A DNA stretch of 64,000 nucleotides, from positions 11,994,090-12,058,089 of the forward strand of contig OZ025207.1 in the NCBI GenBank assembly GCA_964019055.1, given 5' to 3'. This document shows positions 1 through 19,800 of the stretch, piece by piece. Under the pieces are notes generated by a model, which was given only the letters and a program-made list of their open reading frames with translations, was not told where the DNA came from and ran no database searches. The DNA comes from Anthopleura xanthogrammica. Lineage: Eukaryota; Cnidaria; Anthozoa; Actiniaria; Actiniidae. A program made the translations under genes and the position numbers. The first letter of the stretch is position 1; each line of letters starts with the position of its first letter.

Positions 1-6821
<6,821 letters not shown>

Positions 6822-8411
6822 GACCGACAACACTCTATGTAAAGACTGTTATCGAAAAAGAAAACAACTAAGTATTAAATTCATTTTGTAAAGTGATGAC
6901 CTATTTGACACTGTCAACCACTTATAGGCAAACTGCTTATGCAGAAAAAAAACCTGCAGCACTCTTACAATACTCTTGAAAACTTTGGATTTTACGCCGA
7001 TTCTTTTACGATTTTTTTCCGTCGTTTTGATTGGCCGAGAGAACTGCAAATAACTGCCTACAAATAATGGTCTGCTCATGCGCAGTAACGTTGCATTTGT
7101 CAACATGGCTCGCTGCCCCGACCTGTCAGAAAAGATCTTGGCATATTCGATAGAAAACATAAACAGCCAAAACACACACACAAAAATAATTTGAATTATA
7201 AAACAATTATTGAACTTGGTTATCCCAAAATATCGTGATTATTGTAGAATGTTCCGTCATCTGATAATTGATCATCTCCTTTATCACAATTTCTTTGCCG
7301 GTGATCGGGACAAAAGTCGCGGCGATGGGGAAAATGGGCAATAGACTATCATCATTCTATTACATCGGTAAAGCGCGTAAAGGCACATTGGAATCTACTC
7401 TACGAATTTACGATTTAATTTGATTTGAAAGTATTCAGTATCCAAATTCCCTTTCCTACTTTTGTCTCTATCAGCGCGTGGCGTGGCAATGATAACAGTG
7501 GCCGAATAGAGGAAGTCTAATTGAAAAGTACTTGAAATTTTTATTCAAACTTTTCGAATGAAAACTTGGTTTTCAAAACTCAAGGACTTTTGAAGAATCG
7601 AAAAATGTGACACAAAAAAAACCTGCTGGTGGTTTTCAAATCAAGACAAAACGCCAACAGGTCCAGTATCTTAATAGAATAACGGGTAAAAAATCCAAAA
7701 ACGTGTCAATAGTCAAGGTATTACACCATCACTCTTGAGTTTTTTTTCTTTTTTGCTCCAAAACGTTAATACTTCTTCTTACTAAACACTGAATTTTATC
7801 TCTAAAAAAAATCATATGTGTTCGAAACCGATTTCATGACTTAAGGAAGGGTTTTTTCTTGATATTTTCGTTGACGATAGGAGCTCATTTTGATATATAA
7901 ATATTAAGTATTACTGAATGGCAATAAATAATAAAAGAAAAAACAAAAACAAAATGATAAAAAGATTAAAAAAAAAGAGTGAAAGTAAAAAAATATTTAG
8001 CAAGAGAATAACAATGACTCGAAATGATCGAAAACAGCTAGCAAAGAATTGAAAATGACATCATTATCGATAATGAGAAACTGAATAAAAACGAGTGAAT
8101 CTAATATACGATTAAATTATAAACTACTAAACAAAGAAAAAGATAAATAAAAGGTGAAAACAAACAACCACATCACATTACGTGAAAAATAAAAATGTGT
8201 GAAAAATATTATTGTTTTAGTAAGATATTAATGACAATCACAGCTTGATTACTAACCAAGAAAAAGAAAATAATACATAACTATATATACGTGCTTCTCG
8301 ATTTTTTAGATTTTAAATATTATCCGGATACCAGCTGTGCGTGAAAAAATCAGTTACATCAGTCTCGTCAAATTAGACAAGCTTTTGCTATCAATTTCAG
8401 TGTACCCTTAC

Positions 8412-8451
8412 CTCTCACTTGTCGCGTTCTTGGAATGACCGACAGGGAGCT
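8412..8451 (-). promoter_or_regulatory. Candidate 5' UTR exon 3' end of copy 1
   Basis: About 40 bp ending in a GTAAG donor are almost identical to 34118-34157 upstream of copy 3, although surrounding sequence has diverged. A pyrimidine-rich tract and AG at about 6845 just upstream of the copy 1 start codon would be the matching acceptor. Conservation extends upstream to about 8525 (a shared TTTAGAAACTGTAGGT), which may include the promoter. The transcription start cannot be placed. Confidence 0.5.
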
Positions 8452-8774
8452 GTTTTGACAGATTATATGAGTTTAGAAACTGTAGGTCACAAGTTCATGC
8501 ATTTTTTATGATCACTCGTGACAAACTAAACAGGTACATTTTAACACGTTTCACGTGAAGAAAACATGGATATATATGACAGCGAAAAAGGGCCAAAAAG
8601 TCAAAAAGTATTCGTATAAAACTAGATGTCTTATTTTAATCTGCTTTTCAAGCACTCTCGATGCCATCTAAGCTATTCGATGAATTGTACAGGCGTTGCT
8701 TAGGTATTTAAGAAATTATTATGAAGAAATTCTTATTACAACACAGTTGCTTTCGCCAATTACCGATCTCATTT

Positions 8775-9267
8775 ATTCATTCATTCATTCATTCATTCAT
8801 TCATTCATTCATTCATTCATTCATTCATTCATTCATTCATTCATTCATTCATTCATTCATTCATTCATTCATTCATTCATTCATTCATTCATTCATTCAT
8901 TCATTCATTCATTCATTCATTCATTCATTCATTCATTCATTCATTCATTCATTCATTCATTCATTCATTCATTCATTCATTCATTCATTCATTCATTCAT
9001 TCATTCATTCATTCATTCATTCATTCATTCATTCATTCATTCATTCATTCATTCATTCATTCATTCATTCATTCATTCATTCATTCATTCATTCATTCAT
9101 TCATTCATTCATTCATTCATTCATTCATTCATTCATTCATTCATTCATTCATTCATTCATTCATTCATTCATTCATTCATTCATTCATTCATTCATTCAT
9201 TCATTCATTCATTCATTCATTCATTCATTCATTCATTCATTCATTCATTCATTCATTCATTCATTCA
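8775..9267. repeat. (ATTC)n microsatellite, 493 bp
   Basis: About 123 uninterrupted tetranucleotide units. It directly abuts the orphan exon 10 copy. Confidence 0.97.
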
Positions 9268-9583
9268 ACCAAAAAAAAAAAATGATTATCTTAAGAAGGC
9301 AATTTTTCATTGCAGGGTACCATGTCAATATCGGATGTCAGTCTGCCCGCTGGAGAAGCAGGATGCCAAAGTAGAAACCCTGAATATCAATCAGAAACCA
9401 CGAAGCCATCCTGGGATGAGATGACAAATGGACACAAACGCTTCCATGTGATATTTGACATGTTAGAAGATCTCAAAGGTGCTATTCATGGTGGCATAGA
9501 CATCCCAAAGTCCATGTCAAGGATCATTCAATTCAGGTATTGATGAATTTAAGTAAAGGCAATAAGGGAGGAATACAGCATAG
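9268..9583 (+). pseudogene. Orphan reversed copy of family exon 10 with flanking intron ends
   Basis: This segment is a near-identical copy of copy 1's exon 10 (1564-1784), together with about 48 bp of upstream and 47 bp of downstream intron, but on the opposite strand. The exon proper is 9316-9536, 221 nt, with an intact AG acceptor (TTGCAG) and GT donor. The only residue change I see against copy 1 is E to D in SWEEM/SWDEM. It stands alone: no other family exon is next to it on the plus strand. It abuts the end of the 493-bp ATTC repeat and lies 27 bp before a 270-bp TTTC repeat. A non-functional duplicated fragment is the simplest reading. Confidence 0.85.
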
Positions 9584-9609
9584 CATTTAGCATTTATTTA
9601 TTTACTTAT

Positions 9610-9879
<270 letters not shown>

Positions 9880-10434
9880 ATTTTATAGAAAAGAAAGAAT
9901 GTAATGACACTTGCTTGCAGTGGCGTAGCGAGGACCTATGTTCTGGGGAGGCACCTCCGCCAAAAATCGCCGACGCATATATTTGCGACGAAATAGGGAA
10001 TAAAACTTTCTCTACAAAAAGTGTGTGTGTGGAGGGGGGGGGGGGGGGGGGTGGGGCACCCGGTACAAAAAAGGCCAAAAAAGTCAAAAAAATAGGTAAA
10101 CAAACAAACAATTACCTAATTTCCAAACATTGCCCCCTCCCTACACTACTGCTTGCTTGTGATCGTGATACCCATGACTATATTTCTTATAGATAAAGCT
10201 TGTATGTTATAGTGGGGCATGTACTTAACTAAGATAAAATGCTCTTTTCACAGACAGAGCAACCACCATGGTCAGAACGAACACGAACTTCAATTCAGGT
10301 GAGATGCTGGCGTTAGCTTTTCATTCTAGTCTCCTATGTATGGTATGAACCTCCCTCCCTTTCATTCCTTCCATTCATTCCTCATTCATTTCCCTGTTCT
10401 TCCTATAATATTTTTTGGTTGGGGCGTAACTGAT

Positions 10435-10498
10435 ATTACGCTCGCATCTGGGCCTTAGTAGGTTCTGGGGATGATCTCGGGTTCGATTCCTGGAATTA
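10435..10498 (+). mobile_element. tRNA-derived SINE-like fragment
   Basis: Carries the same TCGGGTTCGATTCCTGGA block as 22796-22812. It joins directly onto the relic last exon. Confidence 0.4.
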
Positions 10499-10614
10499 GC
10501 TCATATGTTAGCCCGACAATGAGAGGGAGTGTCATCTCATTCTTGATGTCAAACCAATCTTTCAAATTCCCTGCAGCAGCGTCGCCACAGGTTTTTTCCC
10601 ATTTTGGAAATAGT
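10499..10614 (-). pseudogene. Relic of a copy-3-type last exon
   Basis: About 115 bp match the 3' end of copy 3's last exon and its 3' flank (about 23375-23510), including an uninterrupted shared run over the codons for the FDIKKEL region and the block after it. The match includes the flank ACAATGAGAGGGAGTG. Small indels break the frame, and the exon stops short before the pentraxin core. It lies 278 bp beyond the stop codon of copy 2, on the same strand. A tRNA-like SINE B-box motif (10480-10490) directly precedes it, as a related SINE (22797-22808) precedes the end of copy 3. Confidence 0.7.
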
Positions 10615-10869
10615 TAAAATAGGGATTTAAGACATTATGATAATTACGTTGTGGCAATATTCACATGCTGATACGATCTATATAAAAACGTGACACAAGA
10701 AGAACATACTTCATCAGCCAACAATTAATTTCTTTACTTTTTTATTGAGCAAACGGTTTAATATATTTGCTTCACACTGCATTGATAAATTCATAATTAT
10801 TTGGTGTTTGACCTTTTCTTTTCTTCGTCTTCTCTCTAAACCCACAAATCGACGACCTCGTATTTTATC

Positions 10870-10875
10870 TTTATT
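10870..10875 (-). promoter_or_regulatory. Polyadenylation signal, copy 2
   Basis: AATAAA on the minus strand, 16 bases past the stop codon of copy 2. Confidence 0.55.
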
Positions 10876-10891
10876 CAAATCACTTTTGATG

Positions 10892-13800
10892 TCATACTGC
10901 TGCTGCCGCCTTACACTCCGAGGAATCGCTTAACTTAAATTTTCCTTCAGCCAATTCACTTTTGATGTCATACCAATCTTTCCAACTCTCTGCACTAACA
11001 CTACAATCTTTAGACATTTTACGAATTTCTCCATCAGTTAAAATTCTGTTCCAAACGTTGAGACCCGATATTTTTCCTTCAAAATTATATGGTGCTTTTC
11101 CTCCAATACGCAACCTTCCCTCTGCTGATGTGGTCAGTCCCTCAGAAAGCACGCTATCGCGTTCTTTATTGCCGTCGACATAAATCCTCGTTTCACCTGT
11201 CATGCTGTTTCGTGTAAAGCAATAGTAGTGCCATATGTCGTTTTTGGTAATCGTTAGTGTTTTACCAGTTTTCCTGGGGGGAATAAGACATAAGCATCAA
11301 TTTTATGCACAAATGTATACGTCTTAGTTTTAATACTTTCCAGACTTAATGAACGAACGTATAATTTTGGCTACCTCTTATTTCGATTGCCAGTCTACAG
11401 TGGAAACCTAATCTAACAGTGATGACGAAATGTTTCTCAGTCAATAGGAGTAAAACAAGTTGCCTATTGTATATATGACGTTATTACTCAATCAAAATCA
11501 GTATTGAAGAAATTGTGATGAAAGACCAATTAATCACTTTAGTTTTTAGGAGAAGAGAATCTTGTCCTAAGAAAATATTTTCCTGAAGGTTTTCAAGTCC
11601 ACTTTCTGACTAATAGACCTCATCGGCTTGGGTGTAATGTTGTCCCATTTCAGACCAAGTACCTGGAAGTCTCTTTGAATGTTTTGTCCGTGACCACTGA
11701 GCTGATATGTATGGAAAATGGTGAATAATTTTCTTTCATTTTAAAGACTTAGACATACTTACCCAATACTGAAAGAAATGTGAAATTTGTTATCAACTTG
11801 GGAAACTTCGAGATGAAAGATTGCGTTGTCGATTAGGCCTTGTTTGATAAAGTATTCAAAAATCTTCTTGAATCCCGTTGACTGCACGTCTTTGACATTG
11901 AACCATAAGCAGATACTAAACTCTGGCATCACATGGAAACCCCCGATGCCCTTGTCGGTGTCAACTTCGTTTTTTTTCAAAACTTGCAAGTCATACGATT
12001 CTGAAGAGGAAGAAAATAAGTTTTTTCTTTTGAATAACGACCTTTTTTCTCTTTTGCGCGGACATCTGGATTTATCCGAATCAACAAAACTCACTTTTTA
12101 TATACTCATTTTGATAAAGTTAGTCACCTGGAAAGCTACATTTTACATGTTTTAACCACTAGATAAATATTGATGGACTCGAGATGTTTTACCAGTTACA
12201 GTTTCACCTCCTTTAAGCATCCTAAAGCTGCATTTGGTTTGCAGCTTTACTTCAATACTGCAGTTTCGCATTCGATGCAAACCGCTGTTTTTTAAGACCA
12301 CAGACTCATTTGCACAGGCTTAGCCTCGTTTATACGTCATCTATTCAAATACATTATTAAAAGTCCGTGGGATTGGTATTATTCAACTTGCACATTCTTT
12401 ACATTACAGTTGGCTGTTGCTAATGATTTGCAAAAATCAACTGTAATGTAAAGAGTGTGTAAGTTGAACAATACCAATGTTTTGAAATCCCACGGACTTT
12501 TAATGATGTCGTTGAATTGCTGACTTATAAACGAGGCTAAGCCTGTGCAAATGAGTCCGTGGTCTTCAAAAACAGCGGTTTGCATCGAATACGAAACTGG
12601 AGTATTGTTGGTTATGAAATGTTTCACATGATCCTTAGCGGTCTCAGCTTTCTAGGTTTTTGGTGACTTACTTAATTGAAAAGAGTATATAAATAGAATT
12701 CCCGGATAGAATCCTAGAACAGGAACTCCGGAATCAAAGGTACCAAACTAAAATATGTGGATCCTTTATAATCTAGGATTAGTATGAAATCTCATACTGA
12801 CTCCATAGAGTGTCCCTTAAAGGGTTATTAGTTTTCATCTTCATCAACGAAATCAAACATTAAAGATTAAGTACTATGCATATGAAAAAATTAAGGTAAG
12901 ACGTCTATATACACTTACGCTGGCATTTTTTTGTTTTATCCGGTTTCTTTCCAATGGGACATTTTTTGAGACAGCGGGTACCGTCTTCTGATTTAGCATA
13001 ACGACACTCGTTACATTCAGTGTCTTGTGGTTTTCCTTGTGAATTAGACCTGCATCCTGAAGGATGGGAAAAAAAATTTAATTCCGACAAAAAGAAAGGC
13101 CCTAACTGAAATTGTCTTTGTGTTCCTTGTGGCATCTATTGGGAAGCTTGCTCCATGATCGTCAAAATATGCTTCTTAGAAATGCGCCCCTAATAATAAG
13201 TATATCTATTCTCCAGCTGTGCTTACCTGCTATAGGGTCGCAATTTTCATGACACATTTGTACGCAATTGTCATCATCAGCTTGAGTGTCTCCTCTACAA
13301 TTTGCTTTTGTCGATGTGCGTGACACGACATGAGAATCCACCACTTGCGCAGGCTCTCTGCCGTTGCCAAATGAATAGAATCGAACATGAAGCGGATTGT
13401 GATAATCGCTCATAGATAAGTAGACATCTGCACTTGATATTGTTCCCATGGACTTGCCATACTCAATAAGTGTACCTCTACTGGTCGCTGTCTCAGTGAT
13501 GCAGACAAAGTAAGACTGAAACAACACGGAGTCACCAAGAGCTACGGCATTTTTATTGACTGTTGACACCTCCGTTGCTTTCTCCTGGAAAGGTAAAAGA
13601 TCAATCGAAATATCAGGTTTTATTGTACATAATAAACTACAATCTCAACTACCTTCCAGATTATTCTCAATTGGCCTGAGCAAAATTAGCATGCACGCTT
13701 TTATATCAAAATTCTGCCTTATTTTTTCTTCACTAACGTTTTTATGTTGCCAATTTTTAGAAAAAATAGAAATAAAAGAGCAACATTTTTGTCAGATATC

Positions 13801-16800
13801 GATATCTGCATTTTCCTAAATACAGCTTCTTTCGCGAAGCATGAGTAGCACTAATGATAATGTTAACTTTATCATAAAGAGGGTGACGCTTAACAGATAA
13901 ATCTGACAAACCTGGGGCCTTCTAGGAATGAGAAGTTCTTGAAAAAAATAAGCTCTTGAAAAACCTGAGCTTACCTTGTTGAACTTGTAGATCCCGATAC
14001 GATAAGGTGATATCTCAATGTTGTACCAAGTTTCCTTGTCGCTAGGAACTGCCGAGAATACTACATACAGTGTACCTTTGGAAGAAGCTGTGAAATGAAG
14101 GCATTTACCATCTGTGTCACCGGGGTCAAACCTGAGCCCGTTGGACCACTGAACGTTACACGGTGAAGGTGGCGGTAAAGATTTTACATCACTTTTCTTT
14201 TGACTCTTGGCAACGCCTGAGACACGTGTCTTCTCTGTCCATTCTACTTGTGCAAGTTCCTTATTTACTAAAAGGTCACTTAAATTTGGAAAGTATTTCT
14301 TGGATACTTGATAATCTGCGTTGTCAGCTAGAACAAGGCTACCATCGCTTTCGTCATACTTCAGGACAAGACCAAATATGGAAATTTTTTTATTGGCAAG
14401 ATTAGAGACTGCGCCATTACTAAAACCACCGTACCAATGGAATTGTCCTTGTTCGTTGGCAGTGACCCATTTCTTTTTTCTGAAGAACAAATAAAAAGCC
14501 GCTAGATGAATCCTTATCAACTGTTTGAAAAATAAGGGATTTACCGTTGAGTATGAGAAAAAAGGTGCGTGAAGTCGAAGCCATAACACAGGCTTGTTTC
14601 GAATGAGTGATAAATTTGGCAATTCGAAATTCTTACCGGTATCGAACAAGTCTTGACATTGCCTTTGGGATGTCTAAGCCCCCATTAGGTGCTCCCTTCA
14701 GATTTTCCAGAAGGTCGAAAGTTACTAGGAAGGTAGACGGGCTCTTTCCAGTTGTCATCTCCAACCATGATGGTACCTTAACATTTGTTTCAGATTCTCC
14801 AGATTCTTGACTTTCACATCCCGGTTCACCAGCAGGAAGACTGACATCTGATATGGACATTGCGCCCTGAAAAAGATAACACATCTACAGATTGGTCTCT
14901 AGAACCTTCGGCCTTTGAATTTTATCGCGCTCTGAGCAAATCAAAGTCAGGGCACGGCTAACGCATAGATTGAACTTGAATTTAGCTTTCTGGGTTTTGC
15001 GAAGGCAGTAAACCCGGGGAACCCAGAAAAATCCCTTGAGTCAAGGGAGAGATCTGGCAAATGCTGTTCACTTGTGGTTCACGTGTGATACATGCAGAAT
15101 ACAGGAATTGAACTTGAGACCCCAGAAGTGAGATGCGAGTGAACTACCGATGCCCCATCCTTGATTCTCAGTCTGTGTTATTGAATGTGAAGAGCAAGTA
15201 AATGAATTTCATGAACCCAGTTGAGAAACCTATAAGGTCTTGATCTAAGTTAGGGGACCTGACAACATATAGTTGAGTCAACCTGTATCCTAAAAAGAAA
15301 GAGCGACAAGGATGCAGAGAATGGCAATGAATTTACAAATGCAAATGAGTTGAAAATTGCAACCAACTTTGTTTATGACAATATTGTGTTATTCTTAAAA
15401 CCATGATTCAGTCTTTGCTTAACACCCTTGAAAATGATGATTGAAGGCATCGAAACGCCAAAAACTACTAATCTGGTCAAAACCAAATAATGTTTTGCAA
15501 AGAAGAAAGAAACTTTGAAATCATTCCACTTGCACTTTTTAGAATATAACTTTGCACTTTTAAGATGAAAAAAAAAAAAAAAAACCCCAGAACTTCTGAT
15601 TCCTACCTCTTCCATATAGACTTCTATCGCTCTCTTCAGACTCATTCGTTTGAGTTTCAGTTTGCTCTCTAGATCGGCTTTACTCTCAAAGTCACAATAC
15701 ACTTTTTTGTTGCCGCTCATGTAAAATTTTTTTTTAGTTTTTTCGTCTTCCTTTAGCTCGTCTTTATGGACTTCACAATGAAATTGGATAGATTCTTCAG
15801 GAAACAAATCATTGGCACGAAAATCCAACAGATCAGTGACAGATCCCATGAGGAACTTAAATGCCTTGGGGTAGGCAGGGATGCTTTCAAGCCAAGCCTA
15901 AAGGAAGATATATATAATTGATGGAATAATTAGCACGTCTTTCTGTTGGCCTTGATAAACACATAAGAACAGGCTACATAAATACATGTACACATAAATA
16001 CCTGCCTAATTACGAGGTTCATAAGATATAGTTTTGATTATTATTTGCGAACCGGCTCTTCAACAAAGTTAACCAAACTTTCTATGAACTAGCTTACTGA
16101 TTGACTATTCAGTGCTGCATTCGTATATGTTCATTACAATACGCGTGCTAGACAATAAACTATTATTTCGAAATAAATATACACTGGTGGATTGGGGGGG
16201 GGGGGGGGGGGCAGTATAAAGGGACAATTAATGAAACTTCTAGTAATTAGTTGTTAGTTAATTTTTACCGTGAATTCAGTCTTGAAAGTAGGTGAATACA
16301 TATCAGAGATCACCGCTGCTATTCTCTGACTTCCTCCTTGCACAACTAAAGATGTAGACATGTAATTCTGTTGTGATTTGGACGACTCGCCAGATTTTGT
16401 ACTCGATTTTGCTCCTGCACTCCAGAACAGACTTTTGAACTCAGTCTCACTCTCTTCGGCGAATTCTTCCTTGCTGGCAGTCGAGCTTGCCAATTGTGTC
16501 TTTCGTAGTTCCAGCTGACCACCAAACCTTGCAGACTTGATGTAGTGAGTTCCCCACCGAAGAATGAAGTCCTCTGGTGAAACAAGACATTTGTAAAGCC
16601 GAGTGACATGTAGGATTGTATCCAAAAGGAGATTTCTACTACTGACCTATACTTCTATCACATCATTAACCTCCAAAAACCACCGCCCTCTACTTTGGCA
16701 TTATAATGATTTCTTAATTCAGAACAATTGCATTCTCTTTTTCTTTTTTCTTTTCTTTTGTAAACAGATTTCATTCTGCCAATAATGAGATAGTACTCAA

Positions 16801-19800
16801 GCAAAAGATGTAATAGAAAAATAAAAAATTAAAAGAGTGACTTATTAGGTCTATCATATATGCAACCCGGTCATCTGGGGAAAATTGACTTAATAACTCT
16901 ATGTCAAAATATGTATCTTTCTGAAAGGTTTGAATATCTCTCGGAATTTAGCTGGAGCTCCAGGTTCAAAATAGGAGTCTGGAAGGCTAACGAACTCTCT
17001 CAAGAAACTTCTGCTCAGATCCTGTGGCTTGACTTCGTCTTGAAAGACCTCGTATCTAGAAAAGCAACAGTAAAAATAGGACCAATGATGTTCAATGACT
17101 GAATTCAAAGACGTTTATCCTTCAACAAACAAGACCCCTTTTTTCCAAATTAAAAAAAACTAGTTTTAACTTAATTAAGTTATCAAGCTAAAATATACAT
17201 ATATATAGGATATTACATGGTCGCGCGGAGATACGAATTTTATCTTCGAGTGTTGATGTTATATCTCACGAGTGAGCGCGGCGAACGAGTGAGAGATAAT
17301 ATCAGCACGAGAAGATATAATTTGTATCTCCAAGCGGCCATGTAATGTTCTGTTTATTATATGAAATCTTCAATGAAAAATAATGGAGAATTTGAGACTT
17401 GCTGAGCAAAAAGTCGAAACTTGTCACTACCAGTGTTGATATAAATCGTATCCCCACTGGCCACTGGTGGGAGTGGGGATATCAATTTTATCATTTTGAT
17501 GTCACTCAATATCACACTCTATTTCATATAATAAAGTAAGATACTGAATTGTTAGCATTACATTAATGACATTAAACAAGGAATAGTCAAGGAAAGGCTG
17601 TTCATGTAGCCCATAATTGATTGAAGTGAAAAATAGAGGGAAACGTATTAGTGAAAAAGGAATGCATCAGCTGAGATAAAAGAATAAGGAAGCTTTAAAG
17701 GGAAGCTATGTTGTTTGTCCTACCTGTCCACATCGATATCAAAGATGGCAAGATTGGTTTGTTTAGCACCGCTTTCAGAACTTCCCCATGCACTCTTGAC
17801 ACCAGCGTAGAAACCAAAGTACGATCCTGATACCCCTGCCTCTTCTTGCAAATATTTCTGGTATTCAGATCGTGATGTAAAGACAGTCATGTGTGCATTA
17901 GTATCGTAGATCCCGTGAACATTCATTGTATCTGGCACTTGAAGATTGTCGTATCTGTAGAACGGGAGAATTGCTTGTTAGATCAGTTCCACAAAGTAAA
18001 CGTTTTTGAACCTTTCATTTCAGAACTTACAAGGAATGTCCACCACAGCTTCTCTGGATGATACTCATCTTCCTGGACTCAGGGCTGTATTCTCCACGAC
18101 CATCAAAACCAACACCAATAAATGCAGCACCATCAATCATGTCCTTAAATGAGAACAAGTCCAATCAGGTACGTAATAAAGATATTTAACATACAAATTT
18201 GAAGGATCTTTTCACTCACCCTGCACTGCTCAGTTGTTTCCATCGCATTATAACACGGGTCTCCCTCCTTGTATCCAGTCCCCCAACAGCCATTCATCAT
18301 TACACTCCCAAGCCCTGCTGGGTAGTTATAGGGTTGTACCGTGTCATCAGCACCACTCGAAGGTTCTGTACCTTCAACTTCGGCATTAATGTGATATCCA
18401 GGAGGAACAAACATGTCTTCACTTTCCCATCCCTTGTCTGGCATGATATCCAGTTTAATCTGTATATGGACAAATATTGGTTGAGGAACGCATGCGCACA
18501 AATGACAAGGAAAATTTTCAGCGATTATAAAGAAAGGTGTTAATCATTCTAAATTTTTTACAATTTTTCTGCTTCACATCCTTTGGTAAATCGTATTCGT
18601 AAAACCCCTTTTCCCCTCCAGCTATCCCAAGAAGCTTCGATTTTTGGGGGTTGTTCAGATAAAATTATTATATTTTAAAGTATTTGCTTTTGAAGTCCCA
18701 AACTACCTGTCGGCCATATTGGAAAGGCCCTACCACAGGTAGTCCAACATATGAAAATGACAAAGAGCCCGTGCGCAGATGTGATTAACACGAATGGATT
18801 ACCTTAATGAAAGAATGGATCCGTCCATCATTTGGACCTTGATGATTTTTCTTTGTGCATGAAAGAATTGATTTTTTCAAAGAAGTAAGACAATCTTACA
18901 ATAATAGGCCACTTACTTGTTTCTTAAGAAATTCTGAAGCTTTCTGTTGAGCTTGATCGATGTTTTCAAAATATTTGTCAACCAGTTTTCCCGCCACTTC
19001 GATTCCTTTATCGACTACAGCTTCTTGGACCTTCTCGTTTCCCGCTAGTTTTGTTAGTACACCCGCTACTGCCGGTGCCACCCTTTTCGATGCAGTCACA
19101 TCGTTGGTAACTTGGTTTGCTTCTGGATTGGTGGAGGTCTTCTTGATGACTGGAGATGGAAGCAGATTATGTCAATCCATAATCAAGAATTCAAACGGAT
19201 ATCACTATTCGCAAATTTTATACCTTTTCCTAGAAGATTCTTTCTCTGTGGTTTTTGCAATTTCAAACTCTCGTAGTTTTCGCGTTTTGTCTCATTAGGG
19301 TTGAAATTATCAGGCTGCTTCTTGTCCTTTCCGGTTTTAGTTTGGTTGTTTGGCATTTTGTTGACAAGAGGAACAGGTCCATCATTGTGGTTTTTCAAAG
19401 CCGGATAGTTGTATCGATAGGCAGCGCCATTTTGACCAACATTCTGCCTGTTGTTCAATCCAGGTTGCTGATTACCTGCTCATTTACAATGAATAAGCTT
19501 TACCATCAGTCTTTACTAAAAAGTCGCAATTTAATATATTAAATTATGCAATGCGTCGCTTACACACTACATATTTAACCATGAACCGGCAAGTTACCAT
19601 AGGAACAGTCGTCTTTGAATATTACAAGTAATGTATAAAATAAATATTCTCTAATATTAAGTTGATTACTGATTGTAAAGGTTAGAAATATATATACTGG
19701 TTTCTTTCGTAACGGATAGCAGTAAGAAATTACAGTTAGTCTATATATACCTAGTCTACATATGTAGCTCAGTTTCTATATGAGTTTTTTAAAATAAGTT

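Noticed and set aside
8696..9424. Long plus-strand open frame with a Ser-Phe-Ile-His repeat
   Set aside because: It is a translation of the ATTC microsatellite, running into the orphan exon in the wrong frame.
10435..10500. Possible tRNA gene
   Set aside because: A B-box motif is present, but no acceptor stem or anticodon arm can be drawn; it fits a SINE fragment, as does 22745-22930.
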